Notes: generated by a model not told the origin, from the letters alone. A stretch of DNA of 64,000 nt from Streptomyces sp. NBC_01439 (GCF_036227605.1 NZ_CP109487.1:6633501-6697500), one strand, 5' to 3'. Counted from the first letter of the stretch, positions 34,910 to 43,641 are shown. Numbers and translations: made by a program.

Positions 34910-36303
34910 AAGGAGTCGAGCGCCCGGGCGAACGCCGAGTCCGAGGGTGCCGCGTAGCCGACCACCAGGCCTTCGCGGGGTGGGCTCGGGTCGGCCGGGT
35001 GTTGGTAGGACGACAGGCCGTCCAGGGCCAGGCCCGCGGCGCGGGCCGCCGTGAGGGCGGGGGATTCCCGACCCGGGGGGAGTTCCAGTACCGCGTGCAG
35101 GCCGGCCGAGATGCCCGTCACCCGGACCTCCGGGGCGCGTGCCGCCAGTACGGTGACCAGCTGGTCACGGCGGCTCCGGTAGCGCAGGCGCATCCGGCGC
35201 ACGTGGCGGTCGTACGCCCCGCACTCGATGAAGTCGGCCAGCGCCAGCTGGTCCAGCGTGCTCGCCCAGGACTCCCGCAGCCCCTTCGCGGCCAGCACCT
35301 GGTCGCGCAGCTGGTCGGGGAGGACCAGCCAGCCCAGGCGCAGCGCGGGGGAGAGGCTCTTGCTCAGCGAGCCCGCGTACACCACGTGTTCGGGGGCCAG
35401 TCCCTGGAGCGCGCCGACCGGTTTGCGGTCGTAGCGGAACTCCCCGTCGTAGTCGTCCTCCACGATCACGGCATCGGTGCCGCGGGCCCATTCCACGGCG
35501 GCGGCCCGACGTGCGGGCAGCAGGCGGCCGCCCGTCGGGAACTGGTGCGCCGGTGTGAGCAGCAACGTACGGGCCCGGGAGGGGAGTTCCTCTCCCAGTC
35601 TTCGACCGGGAGCCACCCCCAGCCGGGCGCCGTCCTCGTCGACCGCGACGGGGTGCGGGCGGACCCCGGCGTCCCGGAGGATGCCGTGATGGAAGGGGAG
35701 CCCGTACGCCTCGACGGCCCAGTCGCGGGGCCGGACGGACGACAGGAGCCGCAGTCCGTTGGCGAAACCGGAGCAGATCACGATGTTCTCGGGGCCGCAG
35801 CGCACGCCGCGCGCCCGGGACAGGTAGCCGGCCAGGGCCCGCCGCAGTTCGGGGCGGCCCTGCGGATCGCCGGGCCCGAAGGCCTCGGTGGGCGCCTCCG
35901 CCAGGGCCCGGCGGGCGCTGGCGGCCCAGGCGGCGCGCGGGAAGGAAGCGGCGTCCGGCTTGCCCTGGAGCAGGTCGTGGCGGGGCCGGTCGAGTGCGGG
36001 CCCGGCCGGGGCGGCCGGTGCGTCGGTGGTGGCGACTCCCTCGGCGACCATGGTGCCGGAGCCCTGCCGGGCCGTGAACCAGCCCTCGGCGACCAGTTCG
36101 GCGTAGGCGTCGGCGACGGCGTTGCGGGCCAGCCCGAGGTCGGCGGCCAGGGTCCGGTACGGCGGCAGCCGGGTCCCGCCGGCCAGCCGGCCGCTGCGCA
36201 CCGCACTGCGCAGGGCCTGGGCGAGCGCGGTCCGCCGGGCGCCCCCGGCGGGGAGTTCCAGGTGCAGGTCGGCGCCACCGGGCCCCTGGTCGGGAGCGGT
36301 CAC
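34882..36303 (-). CDS. MocR/GntR regulator with aminotransferase domain (PdxR-like)
   Basis: This 473-residue protein has a GntR winged helix at residues 20-85 (LAQALRSAVRSGRLAGGTRLPPYR, then LAADLGLARNAVADAYAELVAEGW). An aminotransferase fold type I domain follows, with EDDYDGEFRYD (282-292) and the PLP lysine K315 in GSLSKSLSPALRLGW. MocR proteins sense PLP or amino-group compounds; PdxR members control vitamin B6 synthesis, but no pdx gene is nearby. The GTG start overlaps the stop of the MarR gene (GTGA), so both are read from one transcript. Its last codons lie within the outer arm of the inverted-repeat element. Confidence 0.9.
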   Translation of the reverse strand: MTAPDQGPGGADLHLELPAGGARRTALAQALRSAVRSGRLAGGTRLPPYRTLAADLGLARNAVADAYAELVAEGWFTARQGSGTMVAEGVATTDAPAAPAGPALDRPRHDLLQGKPDAASFPRAAWAASARRALAEAPTEAFGPGDPQGRPELRRALAGYLSRARGVRCGPENIVICSGFANGLRLLSSVRPRDWAVEAYGLPFHHGILRDAGVRPHPVAVDEDGARLGVAPGRRLGEELPSRARTLLLTPAHQFPTGGRLLPARRAAAVEWARGTDAVIVEDDYDGEFRYDRKPVGALQGLAPEHVVYAGSLSKSLSPALRLGWLVLPDQLRDQVLAAKGLRESWASTLDQLALADFIECGAYDRHVRRMRLRYRSRRDQLVTVLAARAPEVRVTGISAGLHAVLELPPGRESPALTAARAAGLALDGLSSYQHPADPSPPREGLVVGYAAPSDSAFARALDSLAGVVGGSG

Positions 36304-36821
36304 GGGCGTGGCTCCGGTGCGAAGACGGCGTGGGTGGCCGTCAGGAAGCGGCGCACGGTCTCCCGTTCGGCAGGGTCGAAGGAGCCGAGCACCTGGAGCA
36401 CCCCGTCGATCAGGGGCCCGAAGAACTCCCGGCCCAGACGGATCGCCGCCGGCTCCACGCGCAGCAGGGTCCGGCGCCGGTCGTGGTCGTCGCGGACGCG
36501 TGCCACGTGGCCGAGCCGTTCGAGGCGGTCGATCACGGCGGTGGTGCCGGCGGAGTTGAGGCCGAGCCGGGCGCCGAGCAGGCCCGCGGTGGCCGGTTCG
36601 GCCGCGCGGGCCGCGTCGAGCAGGCAGATCAGGGCGCGTACGTCGGTGGGGTGCATGCCGTTGCGGGCGGCGAAGTCGGCTTGGCGCAGACCGAATTCGA
36701 CGGTGACCGCGCGGAGGAGGTGCACCAGTCGAAGGTCGTCGGGTTCCTCGATTACCGGTTCCCGGTGGTCCGGTTCCCGGTGGTCCGGTTCCCCGTGGTC
36801 CGGGTCCCTGCTGTCGTCCAT
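36300..36821 (-). CDS. MarR-family regulator
   Basis: This 173-residue repressor has a winged helix spanning about residues 50-125: LICLLDAARAAEPATAGLLGARLGLN, SAGTTAVIDRLERLGHVARVRDDHDRR. The N-terminus (residues 5-22) is a PDHREP repeat produced by a 15-bp DNA repeat. ATG 36821 follows AGGGGG. It lies upstream of and overlaps the MocR-type gene, and is divergent to the broken hydrolase gene at 36945; the 123-bp gap may hold its operator. It contains ATCTCTCGTTGAGCGAGAT-like symmetry near 36838-36856. Confidence 0.88.
   Translation of the reverse strand: MDDSRDPDHGEPDHREPDHREPVIEEPDDLRLVHLLRAVTVEFGLRQADFAARNGMHPTDVRALICLLDAARAAEPATAGLLGARLGLNSAGTTAVIDRLERLGHVARVRDDHDRRRTLLRVEPAAIRLGREFFGPLIDGVLQVLGSFDPAERETVRRFLTATHAVFAPEPRP
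36755..36808. repeat. 15-bp tandem repeat in the MarR gene
   Basis: CCGGTTCCCGGTGGT occurs at 36755 and 36770, with one change at 36785 and a partial copy at 36800. Because the unit is a multiple of three, copy-number change would only lengthen or shorten the N-terminal PDHRE tail. Confidence 0.85.
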
Positions 36822-36837
36822 GTCGCCCCCTGGCGGA

Positions 36838-36857
36838 ATCTCTCGTTGAGCGAGATT
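36838..36857. promoter_or_regulatory. palindrome upstream of the MarR gene
   Basis: The sequence ATCTCTCGTTGAGCGAGAT is an imperfect palindrome (ATCTCTCG / CGAGAT with GTTGAG between) about 17 bp before the MarR ATG. Inverted repeats of this size are typical MarR operators, so autoregulation and control of the divergent hydrolase are likely. There is no direct proof. Confidence 0.5.
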
Positions 36858-36944
36858 ATCGCCCAGCGAGGTATTGGATGAGATGGATGACCCATCGGGA
36901 CGACCCATCGGGATCACCCGTTGCACGAGCCATGGGGGCGGTAC

Positions 36945-37795
36945 ATGCACCGGACGTCTTCCTTCCGCGCCGCCTACGACGCGGTGCTCGGCCGGTGGCC
37001 CGGCCCCGTCGAGGCCGTCGATCTGGCCACCCCGTACGGGGTCACCCGCGTCAACCGGTGCGGTCCGGCCGCCGCGCCGCCGCTGGTGCTGCTTCCCGGC
37101 GGAGGCTCCACTTCCACCGTGTGGGGCGCCTGCGTCGCGGCCGGGGCGGCCCGCGCCCACCGGGTGCACGCCGTCGACCTGGTGGGGGACCCCGGGCCAG
37201 CGTTCCGGCGCCCGACCGGGCGATCCGGTCCCCCGGGGACCTGGTCGGCTGGCTCGACGCCGTCCTCGACGGGCTGGGCCCGCAGCGCCACGGGCCGGTG
37301 ACCCTCGCCGGGCACTCGTACGGGGCCTGGATCGCCGCCCACTACGCCACCCGGCGCCCGGACCGGCTCGGCCGCCTGGTGCTGCTCGACCCGACCCGGG
37401 TCTTCGCGGGGCTGCGCCCGGGCTACGTACTGCGCGCGCTGCCCGTGCTGGTGCGGCCCACCCCGGAGCGGATCCGCTCCTTCCTGACCTGGGAGTCCCG
37501 CGGGGCCGCGCTCGATCCGGCCTGGCTGCGGCTGCAGGAGGAGAGCGCCGGCTTCCCCACCGTCCGGCCGGTCACCGGGCCGCGCCCCGACCTGGCCGGG
37601 CTCGCGCGGTCCGCCGGCGCGGGCCCCCGGGTCGACGTGCTCTTCGCCGGGCTCGCCGGCTGCCACGACTCCGGCCGCGCGGCCCGGGCGGCGCGCGAGG
37701 CGCTGCCGGGCGCGCGCGTCGACGTACTGCCCGGGGTCCCGCACCACGCGCTGCCGCTGACGGCGGCCGCGGAGATCGCCCGGCGCCTCTCCTAG
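36945..37795 (+). pseudogene. alpha/beta hydrolase interrupted by a frameshift
   Basis: From ATG 36945 the frame encodes an alpha/beta hydrolase N-terminus (LVLLPGGGSTSTVWG with the oxyanion-type GGG) through HAVDLVGDPG near 37195. It then loses protein character. The continuation (DRAIRSPGDLVGWLDAVLDG, nucleophile motif GHSYG, RLVLLDP, and C-terminal PHHALP) lies in the -1 frame from about 37205 to 37795. A one-base deletion in the GC-rich run at 37190-37205 would explain this. It may be a real pseudogene or a sequencing error; no slippery heptamer suggests programmed frameshifting. The stop overlaps the convergent ArsC-like gene. Confidence 0.75.
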
Positions 37796-38163
37796 CCCTT
37801 GCGGGACAGGGCCTCGCGGACGGCCTCCTCGGAGCGGCCGACCACGGCCGTGCCGTCCTCCGCGGTGATGATCGGGCGCTGGATGAGCTTCGGGTGAGCG
37901 GCCAGGTGGGCGATCCAGAGTCCGCGCGCGGCATCGGTCTCCTCGCGCGGCAGGTCCCGTACGCCGGTCTCCTTGGCCAGCGGGTCCGAGGTGCGCGTGA
38001 TGTCCCACGGCTCCAGCCCGAGCCGGCCGAGCACCTCGCGGATCTCGCCCTCGGAGGGCACGTCCTCCAGGTAGCGGCGCACCGTGTAATCGGCGCCCTC
38101 CGCGTCCAGCAGGGTCAGGGCGCTGCGGCACTTGGAACAAGCGGGATTGATCCAGATCTCCAT
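37792..38163 (-). CDS. ArsC/Spx-family thioredoxin-fold protein
   Basis: This 123-residue protein has the ArsC fold: MEIWINPACSKCRSAL with C9-x-x-C12, then YLEDVPSEGEIREVLGRLG and the signature LIQRPIITAEDG near residues 93-104. Members reduce arsenate or act as Spx-like regulators. In streptomycetes such stand-alone copies are usually called arsenate reductase-like without proof. It has no ars genes around it. It converges on and overlaps by 4 bp the broken hydrolase. Confidence 0.85.
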   Translation of the reverse strand: MEIWINPACSKCRSALTLLDAEGADYTVRRYLEDVPSEGEIREVLGRLGLEPWDITRTSDPLAKETGVRDLPREETDAARGLWIAHLAAHPKLIQRPIITAEDGTAVVGRSEEAVREALSRKG

Positions 38164-38270
38164 GGCGCCAACCCTACCCAGGGTCGGTCTGGCCAGGGGC
38201 TTTTGTCAGTGGTCCCCGGTAAAATCGAGGAAGAACGACAGGACGCCAACTACCGTTTGGGAGGCTGTAG

Positions 38271-38522
38271 ATGGCCACTGCCACCACCGTCCAGCACGTC
38301 AAGAAGAAGCCGCTGCCGGCGGGGCTGCCCCGCGAGTGGTACGAGAGCCACAACCGCCGTCTGAAGGCGATGCGGTTGGCGATATCCCTGCTCGACTCGG
38401 GGACGTACGACGCCCGCCGTGCCACCAACCGGAAGATCCGGACGATGGCCGTTCGGACGGGGATCCACCGGCCGTCGAACGTCACCTGCAAGATGGTGCG
38501 CGCGTTCATCATGGAGTCGTAG
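38271..38522 (+). CDS. small conserved protein of unknown function, 83 aa
   Basis: This is a basic protein (many Lys/Arg) with no membrane segment. GGGAGG at 38257-38262 is a good ribosome site for ATG 38271. The sequence REWYESHNRRLKAMRLAISLLD followed by RRATNRKIRTMAVRTGIHRPS suggests a compact helical domain. I do not know the family. Strong third-position GC and the clear ribosome site support expression. Confidence 0.7.
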   Translation: MATATTVQHVKKKPLPAGLPREWYESHNRRLKAMRLAISLLDSGTYDARRATNRKIRTMAVRTGIHRPSNVTCKMVRAFIMES

Positions 38523-38617
38523 CCGGCAGCCGTCGCCGCAGCTCGTCACCCACCGCATGGCAGGGCCCCGGCCGGCCGGGCAAAACCGGTCGGGGCTTCC
38601 GGCAGCGGTCCCGCAAG

Positions 38618-39139
38618 ATGATGTCTATGCAGCACGTCGAGTTCTTCACGTACATGTCCGACCGCCTGTGGGGCATCCGCGTCGACGGGGCCGACCTGCG
38701 CGTCCACGCCGCGGATGCCATCCGCCCCCTGTGGCTGCAGGAGGAGAGCCCCTACGAGCGGACGCCGGAGGACACGGAGGACTTCCTGTTCAAGCAGTAC
38801 GCCGGAATGACGGAGAGCACCCTCGGTGACCCGGTACGCCACTTCCTCGGCGACGCCGCCCCGGAACTCCGGAACACAGCGGCGGACGCGACCGCGGTGC
38901 TGGGCTGCCCCTGCAGCATCTGGGAGTGCTGGCCCCTGTTCACCCACATCACCGCCACCCCCGAGACCGTCACATGGTCCGGCTTCCGCCAGCCCCACCG
39001 GCCGGCCTGGGGCGAACTCCCCATCGGACCGTTCGTCTTCCCCCGGCCCGTCTACGAGAACGCGCTCGCGCACGCCGTCCACCATGCCGAGGACCCCCTC
39101 ACGGCCCTGCCCCCGTCCGCCGCGGCCGACGGGGCGTAA
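38618..39139 (+). CDS. hypothetical protein, 173 aa
   Basis: This acidic soluble protein opens with MQHVEFFTYMSDRLWGIRVDG. The middle contains VLGCPCSIWECWPLF with three closely spaced cysteines, which could bind a metal, although no partner motif is seen. ATGs at 38618, 38621 and 38627 are all possible; none has a clear ribosome site. I know of no family. It ends 51 bp before the convergent phosphatase gene. Confidence 0.6.
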   Translation: MMSMQHVEFFTYMSDRLWGIRVDGADLRVHAADAIRPLWLQEESPYERTPEDTEDFLFKQYAGMTESTLGDPVRHFLGDAAPELRNTAADATAVLGCPCSIWECWPLFTHITATPETVTWSGFRQPHRPAWGELPIGPFVFPRPVYENALAHAVHHAEDPLTALPPSAAADGA

Positions 39140-39190
39140 CCCCGGGCGGTGACCCCGGTGGCCCCGGTAGCCGCGAGCCGTGGGCACGGC

Positions 39191-40282
39191 CTACGCAGTC
39201 GGGTCCCGTCCGTCCAGGGACAGCAGCAGTAGGGCCACGTCGTCGTTCGGGCCGCCCTTCGTGAAGGCCGCGAGGTCCTGCCACACCGCCCCGACCAAGC
39301 CCGCCGGGTCCCGTGCCAGTACGGGTACCCGGGCGGCCAGCGGGTAGAAGTGCCCCGCCGCGTTGCGGGCCTCCGTCACGCCGTCGGTGTGCAGCAGCAA
39401 CTGGTCCCCGGGGAGCACCGCCAGCTCCGTCGCCACCGGCGGCGTCGGACCGGCGAGCCCCAGGCCCAGCGGCGGCCCCGGCTCGACGATCACCTCCTCC
39501 ACCGCCGATCCGCGGACCCGCAGGGCCGACGGGTGCCCGCACGACACGATCCGTACGACGTCCAGCCCGGGCGGGAACTCCAGCAGCATGGCCGTGGCGA
39601 ACAGCTCCGGATGCTCGACCGACGCGGCTGCCGCGTCCGCCACCAGCCGCCGGTCCAGTCGGGCCGCGACCGCCCCGAGTCCGACGTCGTCGATCACGGC
39701 CTCGCGGAAGGCCCCGAGCAGCGCCGCCACCGTGCCGACCGCCGCCAGTCCGTGCCCCTGCACGTCCCCGACCAGCGCCCGCACCCCGTACGGCCCGGCC
39801 CGTACGTCGTACAGGTCGCCGCCGACCAGCGTGCCGTGCTGCGCCGCCCGGTAGAGGCCCGAGCAGCGCACCGGACCCACCCGCTCCGGCACCGGTGGGA
39901 GGACCGCGAGCTGGGCCGCCTCCGCCACCGTCCGTACGCTGACCAGCTGCGCGTCCCGGCGCTGGCGGACCCAGGCGATCACCACGCTGAGCACGCCGAC
40001 GACGGCCACCGTGGCCAGGTCCGTGCCGCGGGCGTTGGCGACACCGAGCGAGTGGACGCCCAACAGCAGAAGGACGATGCCGGCGAAGACCGCGGTCCCC
40101 GCCGCCCCGTACGCGAAGGCGGCCACCGGGGGCAGACCGGCCAGGAAGAACCCGAGCTCCGCGCCCGGGGTGACCGCCTGGGCCAGGACCAGTACGACCA
40201 ATGCTGCCGCGGGCGCGATCCGGGCCCAGCGCGGCGGCGGCTCGCCGCGCAGCCAGCCCGCTTCCTGCCGTCGGCGTCTCAC
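39191..40282 (-). CDS. membrane-bound SpoIIE-type PP2C phosphatase
   Basis: This 363-residue protein has four hydrophobic segments between residues 20 and 105 and then a PPM/SpoIIE phosphatase domain. The metal-binding motifs are GGDLYDV near residue 155, GDVQGHG near 174, DGVTEAR near 305 and the terminal NDDVALLLL. In Streptomyces such enzymes dephosphorylate anti-anti-sigma factors and activate stress or developmental sigma factors. No PAS, GAF or HATPase domain is fused. The start is GTG 40282, very close behind GGTGGAGGG. It is divergent from the transporter gene at 40373. Confidence 0.88.
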   Translation of the reverse strand: MRRRRQEAGWLRGEPPPRWARIAPAAALVVLVLAQAVTPGAELGFFLAGLPPVAAFAYGAAGTAVFAGIVLLLLGVHSLGVANARGTDLATVAVVGVLSVVIAWVRQRRDAQLVSVRTVAEAAQLAVLPPVPERVGPVRCSGLYRAAQHGTLVGGDLYDVRAGPYGVRALVGDVQGHGLAAVGTVAALLGAFREAVIDDVGLGAVAARLDRRLVADAAAASVEHPELFATAMLLEFPPGLDVVRIVSCGHPSALRVRGSAVEEVIVEPGPPLGLGLAGPTPPVATELAVLPGDQLLLHTDGVTEARNAAGHFYPLAARVPVLARDPAGLVGAVWQDLAAFTKGGPNDDVALLLLSLDGRDPTA

Positions 40283-40372
40283 CCCTCCACCCTGGTACGG
40301 CGGCCGGGCCCGCGCACCCCGGACCGGCCCGCCGGGTGGCCCTGTCGGCCCCGGGCCGCGACAGTGGTGGGC

Positions 40373-41131
40373 GTGACGGCAAGCGAAGGCGCGGGGAAAC
40401 GGCCCGGCAGGGCGCACGTCGAGGCGCACGGCGAGGGCGGCGCCGGCTCGCAGAGCGGGGAGATCAGCACGCGGCTCAACTGGCTGCGCGCGGGTGTGCT
40501 CGGTGCCAACGACGGGATCATTTCCACCGCGGGTCTGGTGGTCGGCATGGCGGGGGCCACCACCTCGCGTTCGGCGATCCTGGCGGCGGGCGTCGCCGGG
40601 CTGCTGGCGGGCTCGTTGTCGATGGCGGCGGGGGAGTACGTCTCCGTCAGTTCCCAGCGGGACTCCGAACGGGCGGCGCTCGACCTGGAACGCCGGGAAC
40701 TGGCCGAGGAGCCGGAGGCGGAGCTCGACGAACTCACCGACCTGCTCGCCGAGCGGGGGCTCAGCCGGGAGGTGGCGCGGGAGGCCGCCGAGCAGCTGAC
40801 GGAGCGGGACGCGCTGCGGGCCCATGCCCGGGTGGAACTGGGGATCAACCCCGACGAGCTCGCCAACCCGTGGCACGCGGCCTTCGCCAGTCTCGTCGCC
40901 TTCACGGTCGGGGCGCTGCTGCCGCTGCTGGCGATCATCCTGCCGGGGCCGTCGCAGCGGGTGCCGGTGACGGTGGTGGCGGTGCTGGCCGCGCTGACGC
41001 TGTGCGGGGTGATCAGCGCGCGGCTGGGCGGGGCGCGCGTGCCGAGGGCGGTCGCCCGGAACGTGGCCGGCGGCGCCCTGGCCATGGCCGTGACCTACGC
41101 GGTGGGCACCTGGCTCGGCACCACCGCCTGA
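40373..41131 (+). CDS. VIT1/CCC1-family iron/manganese transporter
   Basis: This 252-residue membrane protein belongs to the vacuolar iron transporter family: GANDGIISTAGLVVGMAGA (about 43-61), LAAGVAGLLAGSLSMAAGEYVSVSSQRD, a hydrophilic metal-binding loop with ERRELAEEPEAELDELTDLLAERGLS, and three C-terminal helices. The family exports or sequesters Fe(II)/Mn(II). The start is one of three closely spaced GTGs (40364, 40367, 40373). A structured repeat follows the stop at once. Confidence 0.88.
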   Translation: MTASEGAGKRPGRAHVEAHGEGGAGSQSGEISTRLNWLRAGVLGANDGIISTAGLVVGMAGATTSRSAILAAGVAGLLAGSLSMAAGEYVSVSSQRDSERAALDLERRELAEEPEAELDELTDLLAERGLSREVAREAAEQLTERDALRAHARVELGINPDELANPWHAAFASLVAFTVGALLPLLAIILPGPSQRVPVTVVAVLAALTLCGVISARLGGARVPRAVARNVAGGALAMAVTYAVGTWLGTTA

Positions 41132-41217
41132 CCCGCGCCTCAAACGCCGGCGGGGCTGAAATCCAGCCCCGCCAGGGGGCACCTCCCAGCGGTAGCTGGG
41201 GGAGTTTGAGGCGCGGG
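41132..41217. repeat. dispersed Streptomyces-type repeat with three-way-junction fold
   Basis: The outer stem CCCGCGCCTCAAAC (41132-41145) pairs perfectly with 41204-41217. Two inner hairpins sit inside it: a 10-bp stem 41149-41158/41164-41173, and a 6-8-bp stem 41183-41190/41195-41202 with a small bulge. The TTTGAGGCGCGGG and GCCGGCGGGGCTGAAAT parts are very common between genes in streptomycetes. It may act as terminator of the transporter gene. Confidence 0.8.
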
Positions 41218-41325
41218 CGCGGAGCGCCGTGTGGTGACGCCCGCCAGGGCACGTGCGTCCGGCGAAGGACGACGACGCGCCCCGAATACCGCCGGGCCAG
41301 CGCAGCGACCCGGCAGGATGGGGGC

Positions 41326-42213
41326 ATGCGGATTGCTGTTACCGGGGCGACCGGGCTCATCGGAAGTGCACTCGTGCGGTCCCTGCGGGCGGACGGGCAC
41401 GAGGTGGTGCGGTTCGTGCGGCGGGAGCCCGTCGGCGCGGACGAGGCGCGGTGGGATCCGGCCCGCGGGTACGTGGACCCCGCCGGGCTGGCCGGCTGCG
41501 GTGCCGTCGTGCACCTGGCCGGCGCCGGGGTCGGGGACCACCGGTGGACGGCCGCGTACAAGAGGGAGATCCGCGACAGCCGGGTGCTCGGCACCGCCGC
41601 GCTCGCGAACGCCCTCGCCGCCCTCGACGAGCCGCCCGCCGTCCTGGTCAGCGGTTCGGCCGTCGGCTACTACGGGGACACCGGTGACCGGGCCGTCGAC
41701 GAGGCCGCCCCGGCCGGGCAGGGGTTCCTGCCCTCGGTCTGCGTGGAGTGGGAGGCGGCGGCCGCTCCCGCCCGGGAGGCCGGGATCCGGACCGCGTTCG
41801 CCCGTACCGGGCTGGTCGTGGCCCGAGAGGGCGGAGCCTGGGGGCGGATGTTCCCGATCTTCCGCGCCGGCATCGGCGGCCGGCTCGGCAACGGCCGCCA
41901 GTACTGGTCGTACATCTCCCTCCGGGACGAGATCGCGGCCCTGCGGCACATCATCGACACCCCGGGCCTGTCCGGCCCGGTCAACCTGACCGCCCCGGAG
42001 CCGCTGACCAACCGCCAGATCACCGAGGCCATGTCCCGCGTGCTGCGCCGGCCCGCGGTGCTGCCGGTACCGGCCGTGGCCCTGCGCGTCGTGCTGGGGG
42101 AGTTCTCCGAGGACGTGCTGGGCAGTCAGCGGGCCCGGCCCGCGCGGCTGCTGGAGTCCGGCTTCGTCTTCCACGACCCCGGCATCGAACAGGCGATCCG
42201 CGCCACGCTCTGA
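41326..42213 (+). CDS. TIGR01777-type NAD-dependent epimerase (SDR fold)
   Basis: This 295-residue extended-SDR protein has VTGATGLIGSALVRSL (residues 5-20, nucleotide binding), then WDPARGYVDP, VVHLAGAGVGDHRW, a SGSAVGYYG catalytic Tyr region and a C-terminal DUF1731-like part with LGEFSEDVLGSQRARPARL. The family is called epimerase or sugar-nucleotide epimerase, without defined substrate. ATG 41326 has AGGATGGGG just before it. It stands alone, following the structured repeat. Confidence 0.9.
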   Translation: MRIAVTGATGLIGSALVRSLRADGHEVVRFVRREPVGADEARWDPARGYVDPAGLAGCGAVVHLAGAGVGDHRWTAAYKREIRDSRVLGTAALANALAALDEPPAVLVSGSAVGYYGDTGDRAVDEAAPAGQGFLPSVCVEWEAAAAPAREAGIRTAFARTGLVVAREGGAWGRMFPIFRAGIGGRLGNGRQYWSYISLRDEIAALRHIIDTPGLSGPVNLTAPEPLTNRQITEAMSRVLRRPAVLPVPAVALRVVLGEFSEDVLGSQRARPARLLESGFVFHDPGIEQAIRATL

Positions 42214-42318
42214 GATCCGCGTGCGACCACCGTGCGACCGTTCGTGACCCATATGCGACCGCTGTGCGACCGGAGTTGACCGCAATGTCACGCCGAACTC
42301 GGGTTCCCCTTTAACCGG
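42214..42318. promoter_or_regulatory. intergenic with four GTGCGACC-like repeats
   Basis: GTGCGACC-like octamers lie at about 42220, 42230, 42252 and 42262, the third as ATGCGACC, in two pairs spaced 10 bp, close to one helical turn. They precede the FAD protein gene and look like a tandem regulator site. The protein that could bind is unknown. Confidence 0.45.
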
Positions 42319-42369
42319 TTGAGGGAAGGAGGATCCCCACACAGCCGCGCCGACCTCGGGGAGGGGCAC

Positions 42370-43641
42370 GTGCTCAGCAGCTCACACCATGCCGCACACC
42401 ATGCGGACGTCGTCATCGTAGGAGCCGGGGTCTCAGGACTCGCGGCCGCGCAGCACCTGATCGCAGCCGGAGTCACGGTCACCGTCCTGGAAGCCGCGGA
42501 CGACCCCGGCGGGCGGATGGCCACCGAGTCCGCCGACGGGTTCCGGCTGGACCGGATCGGGCAACTGCTCAACACCTCGTACACGGAACTCGAACGCACC
42601 CCCGGCCTGCGGGCCCTGAACCTGCGCCCCTTCACCCCGGGCGTCCTCGTCCACACCGACGGGAAACAGCTGCGGGTCGGGGTCCTCACCCCGGCCCGGG
42701 CCCTGGCCAGCGGCTCCCTCGACCAGGCCCGGATCAGCGCCGCCCTCGGCCGGCTCGCCACCCTGCCCGAGGAGAAGCTGCTCGCCCGTCCCGAACGCAC
42801 CGCCCACGCCGCCCTGCGCTCCCGCGGGCTGCCGACGCGCACCCTGAACGGTGCGCTCCGCCCCCTGCTCGCCACCCTGCTGCGCGACCCGGAGCTCACC
42901 ACCTCCAGCCGGGTCGCCGACCTCGCCCTGCGCACCTTCGCCCGCGGCCGCCTCGCCGTGCCCGAGGGCGGCGCGGCGGCCCTGCCCGACCTGCTCGCCG
43001 CCGCCCTGCCGCCCGGCACCGTACGGACCGGGGTCCGGGTCCGGTCGGTGGCGACCAACCTGGTGACCACCGAGGAGCACGGCGACTTCCGCTGCCGTTC
43101 CGTCCTCCTGGCCACCGGGGCCCGCGCCGCCGCCGAGCTCCTGCCCGGCCTGCGCGTGCCCGCCTTCCACGAGGTCACCGTCCTGCACCACGCCACCACC
43201 GCACCCCTGCCCCGGGACGGCTCCCTGCTCCTGGACGGGGACCCCGCCTGGCCCGTATCCCACACGGCCGTGATGAGCGCGGTCGACCCGACCCGGGCCC
43301 CGGCCGGCCGGAGCCTGGTCAGCACCACCGTGCTCGGCCCGCCGCCGCCCGTGCGCACGGTCGCCGCACGGCTGGCCCGGCTCTACGACACCCCCACCCG
43401 CGAGTGGGAACTGCTGGCCGTCCACCACACCCCGGAGGCGGTCCCCGCAATGCCACCGCCGCACGACATGCGGCGTCCCGTACGGGTACTGGCCGGGCTC
43501 TACGTGTGCGGCGACCACCGCGACACCAACACCGTCCAGGGGGCCCTGCACTCGGCCCGGCGCGCCGCCGGCGCCGTCCTGCGCGACTTCGGCATCCGAC
43601 TCCCGGTCACCCCGGAGCCCGCACTTCCGGTGGCGGCCTGA
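42370..43641 (+). CDS. FAD-dependent amine-oxidase-like flavoprotein
   Basis: This 423-residue protein has a dinucleotide-binding N-terminus VVIVGAGVSGLAAAQHL with VTVLEAADDPGGRM. The body resembles flavin amine oxidases and phytoene desaturase relatives, and the C-terminal FAD motif GLYVCGDHRDTNTVQGALHS ends it. The substrate is not evident; no carotenoid genes are near. GTG 42370 is preferred because GGGAGGGG ends four bases upstream; a TTG at 42319 would add 17 non-conserved residues. A 34-bp palindromic terminator follows. Confidence 0.87.
   Translation: MLSSSHHAAHHADVVIVGAGVSGLAAAQHLIAAGVTVTVLEAADDPGGRMATESADGFRLDRIGQLLNTSYTELERTPGLRALNLRPFTPGVLVHTDGKQLRVGVLTPARALASGSLDQARISAALGRLATLPEEKLLARPERTAHAALRSRGLPTRTLNGALRPLLATLLRDPELTTSSRVADLALRTFARGRLAVPEGGAAALPDLLAAALPPGTVRTGVRVRSVATNLVTTEEHGDFRCRSVLLATGARAAAELLPGLRVPAFHEVTVLHHATTAPLPRDGSLLLDGDPAWPVSHTAVMSAVDPTRAPAGRSLVSTTVLGPPPPVRTVAARLARLYDTPTREWELLAVHHTPEAVPAMPPPHDMRRPVRVLAGLYVCGDHRDTNTVQGALHSARRAAGAVLRDFGIRLPVTPEPALPVAA

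Noticed and set aside
36945..37795. Programmed -1 frameshifting in the hydrolase
   Set aside because: I see no slippery heptamer or following pseudoknot at the switch, and the family is not known for frameshifting; mutation or sequencing error is simpler.
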